In this document: positions 14,642-17,947 of the stretch, piece by piece | Layout of the letters: each line of letters opens with the position of its first letter | Numbering within the stretch: position 1 is the first letter of the stretch | Assembly: GCA_036558305.1 (NCBI GenBank) | Contig: DATBFX010000517.1 | Location: 1-17,947 of the forward strand | Origin: DATBFX01 sp036558305 | Lineage (GTDB): Bacteria > Chloroflexota > Chloroflexia > Thermomicrobiales > UBA6265 | Reading direction: 5' to 3' | DNA: 17,947 nt | The notes under the pieces: generated by a model | The model's database searches: none | Told to the model about the DNA's origin: nothing | What the model saw: the letters and a program-made list of their open reading frames with translations, nothing else | Made by a program: the position numbers and the translations under genes

Positions 14642-15597
14642 ACAACGTCCAGATCGCGGTCGTCGGCGGTGGGCCTGCCGGTCTGAGTGCCTCCATCGCC
14701 GCGGCGCGCGCGGGAGCGCGCGTCGTCCTGTTCGATGAGAACCGATCCCTCGGCGGTCAGCTTCGCTACCGGTCCGCCGAACTCTCGGACCTCGATCCCC
14801 CGCTCAATGTTCCACCTCGCCTTGCCGCGGCCCTGAGCGGCGACGCCCGCGACGCCGGTGTCGACCTCCGGCTCGGCGCCACGGTTTGGGGGCTCTTCGC
14901 GGGACCGATCCTCGCCGTCGCCGACGCGACGGGCTCCTACCAACTGCAACCCGAGCAAATCGTCCTCGCAACCGGCTCGACCGACCTGCCGTTCCCCTTC
15001 CCCGGCGGCTCGCTGCCCGGCGTCCTGACGGCTCGCGCCGTCCAGATCTTGCTCCACCTCCACCACGTTTTGCCCGGCCGCCGCTTTGCCGTCATCGGCT
15101 CGGGCGACGCGGCCGAGGAGGTTTCCCGCGACATCGTGGCGGCCGGCGGCGCGGTCGTCGCAAGGCTCGCCCCCGATCGTCACGGACCGAACCTCATCGC
15201 CGAGGGCGACGACGGCATCCGTGCCATCGGCTTCGCCGGCGAGCGCCACGAGGTGGACACGATCGTCGTCGCCGTCGGCCGCCAGCCCGATGCCGAACTG
15301 GCGCTGATGGTCGAATGCGACGCCGGGTACTCGCCGGCCCTCGGCGGGTTCGTCCCGCTCCGCGATGCCGAACTGCGGACCAGTCTTCCCGGTATCCTCG
15401 TCGCCGGAGACGTCGCGGGTATCTGCGATGTCGCGACGGCGCTCGCCGAGGGCCGCTTCGCCGGTCTCAGCGCCGCGGCGGCCCTCGGTTTGATCTCGGA
15501 TACGGAGCTCGACGAGGCGAGAGCCGACTTCGCCGGCTCCGCGTTCGACCGGATCGCCACCGTATCCGGCTTATCCGCCGTGCCGGCGCGTGCCTGA
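14638..15597 (+). CDS. FAD/NAD(P)-dependent oxidoreductase subunit, HcnB-like, short form
   Basis: The product is 319 residues. FAD-binding AVVGGGPAGLSASIAAARAGARVVLFDE lies at 7-34, a second nucleotide motif AVIGSGDAAEEVSRDI at 151-166, ATGS at 111-114 and the FAD-closing AGDVAGICDVATALAEGRFAG at 256-276. This is the pyridine nucleotide-disulphide oxidoreductase fold of the HcnB, opine dehydrogenase and proline dehydrogenase alpha subunits. Those are usually about 450-490 residues because they carry a C-terminal BFD-type [2Fe-2S] domain (from memory). Here that domain is missing and appears as the next gene, 13 bases downstream. The start at 14638 overlaps the ferredoxin gene by ATGA. Its substrate flavoprotein partner (HcnC/D-amino-acid-oxidase-like) is not in the window, so the electron donor is unknown. 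Confidence 0.88.
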   Translation: MNNVQIAVVGGGPAGLSASIAAARAGARVVLFDENRSLGGQLRYRSAELSDLDPPLNVPPRLAAALSGDARDAGVDLRLGATVWGLFAGPILAVADATGSYQLQPEQIVLATGSTDLPFPFPGGSLPGVLTARAVQILLHLHHVLPGRRFAVIGSGDAAEEVSRDIVAAGGAVVARLAPDRHGPNLIAEGDDGIRAIGFAGERHEVDTIVVAVGRQPDAELALMVECDAGYSPALGGFVPLRDAELRTSLPGILVAGDVAGICDVATALAEGRFAGLSAAAALGLISDTELDEARADFAGSAFDRIATVSGLSAVPARA

Positions 15598-15610
15598 AGG
15601 AACCAACCCG

Positions 15611-15877
15611 ATGCCGCAACACCTGATCTGCCGCTGCGAAGAGATCACCGTCGACGAGGTGCACGCCGCGATCGCGGCCGGCGCCCGCACCGTCAACGAC
15701 GTCAAGCGCCAAACCCGCGCCGGGATGGGTATCTGCCAGGGCATCTATTGCGTCTCCGAGATCGCCAAAATGCTGAGCGCGGAGACCGGAACTCCGCTCG
15801 CCGAGATCGCCCCTCTCACCGCCCGCCCACCGGTTCGTCTCGTCCCTCTCCATTGCTTGGCCGACAGCAACGATTGA
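15611..15877 (+). CDS. BFD-like [2Fe-2S]-binding protein
   Basis: The product is 88 residues. A BFD-type cluster site is formed by Cys7 and Cys9 (ICRCEEIT) and Cys42 and Cys47 (GMGICQGIYCVSEIA), the C-x-C...C-x4-C pattern of bacterioferritin-associated ferredoxin and of the C-terminal domain of HcnB-type proteins. ATG at 15611 has AAGGA nine bases upstream; GTG at 15590 is an alternative that would overlap the previous gene. Because it directly follows a flavoprotein that lacks this domain, it most likely supplies that domain as a separate subunit, giving a three-part electron-transfer module. A role in iron release from bacterioferritin is less likely in this context. The tail beyond residue 70 is not conserved. 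Confidence 0.88.
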   Translation: MPQHLICRCEEITVDEVHAAIAAGARTVNDVKRQTRAGMGICQGIYCVSEIAKMLSAETGTPLAEIAPLTARPPVRLVPLHCLADSND

Positions 15878-15935
15878 CTTCCGGCCGAGTCCGAGGCACC
15901 GCCTCGCCCTCCACGTCGCGAGACCCACGCATCCC

Positions 15936-15951
15936 GGTTAGCATTAACCGC
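15936..15951. promoter_or_regulatory. Palindrome CGGTTA-GCAT-TAACCG upstream of the permease gene
   Basis: Perfect six-base arms surround GCAT, 55 bases before the permease GTG. The embedded TAGCAT could be a -10 box, with no good -35 upstream. This AT-rich island in a GC-rich gap could be an operator, a promoter, or both. Confidence 0.3.
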
Positions 15952-16005
15952 AACAGCGGCGTATCTGCGCCGCCGCCCACCCGCAACGACGAGAGGCAGC
16001 CCCGC

Positions 16006-17142
16006 GTGTATCCCCCGTTGAGTCCGAAGCGGGTCATGATCAATACCGCGGCCGTGCTCTTCGTGCTCGGCCTCGCCTGGCTCTTGATCCAGGTCCGTTC
16101 GATCATCGTCCTCCTCATCCTCGGCATCCTCTTCGCCGCCGCGATCGAACCGCTCGTCTTCCGCCTCCGCCGCCGCGGCCTGCCCCGCGGCCAGGCGATC
16201 CTGATCGTCTACGTCTCGTTGCTCGGATTGCTCTCGCTCGTCGGCTACCTGGTCATCCCGCCGCTGGTCACCCAGGCCACGCAGTTGATCGATCAAATCC
16301 CGCAAATCCTGGCCGATCTGCGCGACTCGGCGCTGGCCAGCGACAACGAATTCATCAACACGAGCGTCGCACGCACGCTGAATCGGGCCATCAGCGCCTA
16401 CGACGAACTTCGGGCCAACCCCTCGATCGAGGGCAGCCAGGCCCTCTCCTACGCCACGACGGTGGTCGGTGCCCTTTTCACCGTCGTCTCGACCATGATC
16501 GTCGCCTTCTACTGGATGACCGAGAAGGCGATCATTAAGCGCGTCATCCTCGGTCTCTTCCCGCTCGACAGCCGCGACCGCGCCCACGCGCTCTGGGATG
16601 AGATCGAGGCCAAGCTCGGCGGGTGGACGCGCGGCCAGCTTTTCCTCTGCCTCGTCATCGGCGTCCTCTCCGCCACCGCCTATTTCATCATCGGCCTCGA
16701 TTTCTGGCTGGCGCTCGGGATTTGGGCGGGGATCACCGAAATCATCCCCTTCATCGGTCCGTTCCTGGGCGGAACGGCCGCGGTTACGGTAGCCTTAACC
16801 GAATCGTGGCAAAAGGCGCTCGTCGTGCTGGTCTTCGTCATCCTCCTCCAGCAGTTGGAGGGCGCGTTTCTCGTCCCCCGCGTCATGCGCAACGCGGTGG
16901 GGATGACGCCGCTGACCGTCGTTCTCGCCGTCCTCGTCGGCGGCGCTCTCGGCGGTCCCCTCGGCTCGATCCTGGCGATTCCGGTCGGGGCGGCGATCCA
17001 GGTGCTCGTTCAGGACATCCTGCGCAACCGCGCGGACGATCCGGACAGCGCCTCACGGACCGGATTCGCCGCTTCGGGCAGAGACGACCCAGCTACCGAT
17101 CAGGTCGGCACGTTGGGTGCGTCGGAACAGCGTCGGCGGTAA
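16006..17142 (+). CDS. AI-2E family transporter (PerM/YdiK-type permease)
   Basis: This 378-residue integral membrane protein has about eight hydrophobic segments. A pair lies at the N-terminus (around AAVLFVLGLAWLLI, then IIVLLILGILFAAAIEPLVF), another at ILIVYVSLLGLLSLVGYLVIPPLV, then a long helical soluble region (about 88-145). A C-terminal bundle follows, with FYWMTE, LFLCLVIGVLSATAYFIIGL, the family signature EIIPFIGPFLGG (about 245-256), LLQQLEGAFLVPRVM and VVLAVLVGGALGGPLGSILAIPVGA. This is the UPF0118/AI-2E exporter family, whose members export autoinducer-2 or act as Na+/H+ antiporters; which applies here cannot be told. GTG at 16006 has GAGAGG nine bases upstream; ATG at 16036 is an alternative. 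It lies 128 bases after the iron-sulphur operon and probably has its own promoter. The C-terminal 35 residues are polar and unconserved. Confidence 0.92.
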   Translation: MYPPLSPKRVMINTAAVLFVLGLAWLLIQVRSIIVLLILGILFAAAIEPLVFRLRRRGLPRGQAILIVYVSLLGLLSLVGYLVIPPLVTQATQLIDQIPQILADLRDSALASDNEFINTSVARTLNRAISAYDELRANPSIEGSQALSYATTVVGALFTVVSTMIVAFYWMTEKAIIKRVILGLFPLDSRDRAHALWDEIEAKLGGWTRGQLFLCLVIGVLSATAYFIIGLDFWLALGIWAGITEIIPFIGPFLGGTAAVTVALTESWQKALVVLVFVILLQQLEGAFLVPRVMRNAVGMTPLTVVLAVLVGGALGGPLGSILAIPVGAAIQVLVQDILRNRADDPDSASRTGFAASGRDDPATDQVGTLGASEQRRR

Positions 17143-17167
17143 TGTGATTGGGATGTTGGGGGCCACC

Positions 17168-17947
17168 ATGGAAACCGCACAGATCGGGGTGAACAAAACC
17201 GAGCGCCAGGAGATGGCGCGATTTACGGTGGTGGGACTGTTCGACGACGCCATCGACGCCGAGCATACCCTCGTCGCCTTGCGCCGCGCCGACCGTCCCG
17301 CCGAGCAGGTCTCGGTCCTCGTCCGCGACCGCGCGGCCGACGCCGGCTCCGGTCCCGAACGCCACGGCGAGGTCGCGCGCGCCGTCGTCGCCAACGCCCT
17401 CAGCGCCGTCAGCGGCTGGCTGCTCGGTCTGGCCTCGCTGATCGTGCCCGACAACGGCACCTACTTGGTCGCCGGCCCGATCGGCGCCGCCCTCGCCGGT
17501 GTCCGCACGTTCGAAGAGCACACCCGGCAGCGCACGGGCGAGGGCGACGAGGAGGAGCAACCGGAACCGCGCGAACTCGGCATCGGCGGACTCGGGCACA
17601 CGCTGACCGAATTCGGCTTTCGCCCAGACGAGGCCACCTACCTGCAAAGTCGGCTCGCCGCCGGTTCCGCCCTGATCGCGGTCACCTCCTCCGATCCGCA
17701 CCAGTTGCAGGCGACCCGCCGCCTCTTCGCCGACTACAGCGCCGTCCACATCGGCCAGGCCCAAACCGGCGAGATCGTTCTCCAGGAGGCAGAGGAATTG
17801 CTTGCCGCCGCGCCGGAAGAAGCGAACAGCGGCGACGTCGTGGTTGCCGACGCGGTCGCGCCGCTGCATCGTCTTTGCAGCGGCGGGCACCACGATTCGC
17901 TCGGTCTTCGGGTCTGCGGCGCCAGCGTCGTCGACTCCGTCGGGGAA
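17168..17947 (+). CDS. Putative general-stress-protein-like protein (3' end outside window)
   Basis: The frame from ATG at 17168 stays open to the window edge (260 codons, no stop). GGGGG lies five bases upstream; ATG at 17153 and ATG at 17213 are in-frame alternatives. Residues 16-60 (ARFTVVGLFDDAIDAEHTLVALRRADRPAEQVSVLVRD) resemble the N-terminal strand-helix-strand of YflT/general stress protein 17M-like domains. A small, glycine/alanine-rich hydrophobic stretch (about 85-117, LSAVSGWLLGLASLIV, then GPIGAALAGV) may insert in or lie against the membrane. An acidic linker (GEGDEEEQPEP) follows. A second strand-helix unit (LGIGGLGHTLTEFGFRPDEATYL...ALIAVTS) looks like a repeat of the first fold. 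The gene starts 25 bases after the permease stop and may be co-transcribed. The exact function is unknown. Confidence 0.8.
   Translation, partial: METAQIGVNKTERQEMARFTVVGLFDDAIDAEHTLVALRRADRPAEQVSVLVRDRAADAGSGPERHGEVARAVVANALSAVSGWLLGLASLIVPDNGTYLVAGPIGAALAGVRTFEEHTRQRTGEGDEEEQPEPRELGIGGLGHTLTEFGFRPDEATYLQSRLAAGSALIAVTSSDPHQLQATRRLFADYSAVHIGQAQTGEIVLQEAEELLAAAPEEANSGDVVVADAVAPLHRLCSGGHHDSLGLRVCGASVVDSVGE

Noticed and set aside
15745..16587. Minus-strand frame opposite the permease
   Set aside because: Asp/Glu/Arg-rich complement of hydrophobic membrane codons; no domain, and opposite a clear permease.
16781..16801. Second CGGTTA...TAACCG inverted repeat, inside the permease gene
   Set aside because: It has the same arms as the upstream palindrome but a 9-base loop inside conserved coding sequence; probably chance.
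17093..17893. Minus-strand frame opposite the stress-protein-like gene
   Set aside because: The plus-strand frame has a ribosome site, a family-like N-terminus and runs off the edge; the minus frame has no recognisable motif.

Overview
The window is high-GC bacterial DNA densely packed with genes, and nearly all of it looks like ordinary chromosome. The mix of genes suggests the phylum Chloroflexota, most likely a Thermomicrobia/Sphaerobacter-type organism. The clues are an ECF sigma factor paired with an RskA-type anti-sigma factor, a membrane Ser/Thr kinase, a Uma2 protein, an AI-2E family permease, a double zinc-ribbon protein, and a CCCCTCTCCC...GGGAGAGGGG repeat followed by CCGGGGGTGAGGGT. 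This placement rests on gene content and style, not on a marker gene. No rRNA, tRNA, CRISPR array, transposase or integrase was seen.

Positions 1-7403, minus strand. Read in the direction of transcription, a Uma2-family gene is followed by a Ser/Thr kinase with an extracytoplasmic SH3-like domain, a 3-hydroxyacyl-CoA dehydrogenase, an acyl-CoA dehydrogenase, two small unknown genes of lower GC, a second acyl-CoA dehydrogenase closely similar to the first, and a flavoprotein that runs off the left edge. The kinase, hydroxyacyl-CoA dehydrogenase and first acyl-CoA dehydrogenase overlap by one to three bases (TGATG, then GTGA), so they are very probably translated from one message.

Positions 7518-9126, plus strand. 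Two crotonase-fold genes lie 4 bases apart. The first keeps both hydratase glutamates; the second has lost both. With the minus-strand genes they make a beta-oxidation island (two acyl-CoA dehydrogenases, a hydratase, a hydroxyacyl-CoA dehydrogenase, a divergent crotonase) that lacks only a thiolase within the window.

Positions 9333-10870, plus strand. An ECF sigma factor and its membrane zinc-finger anti-sigma factor overlap by ATGA. A convergent SAM-dependent methyltransferase follows on the minus strand (10898-11773). A double zinc-ribbon protein comes next on the plus strand (12069-12470), with a perfect TATAAT and a strong 5' leader hairpin. A block of perfect inverted repeats separates it from a convergent class III aminotransferase (12635-14053).

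Positions 14285-15877, plus strand. A [2Fe-2S] ferredoxin-like protein, an FAD/NAD(P) oxidoreductase and a separate BFD-type [2Fe-2S] protein form a compact electron-transfer operon. It resembles the HcnA/HcnB (or proline, opine and sarcosine dehydrogenase) electron-transfer subunits, but the amine-oxidising flavoprotein subunit is absent. An AI-2E/PerM-type permease and a stress-protein-like gene cut by the right edge close the window.

The features most worth a second look are the low-GC gene pair at 2502-3219 between the duplicated acyl-CoA dehydrogenases, the sensor kinase coupled to fatty-acid genes, the crotonase lacking acid residues, and the split HcnAB-like trio.
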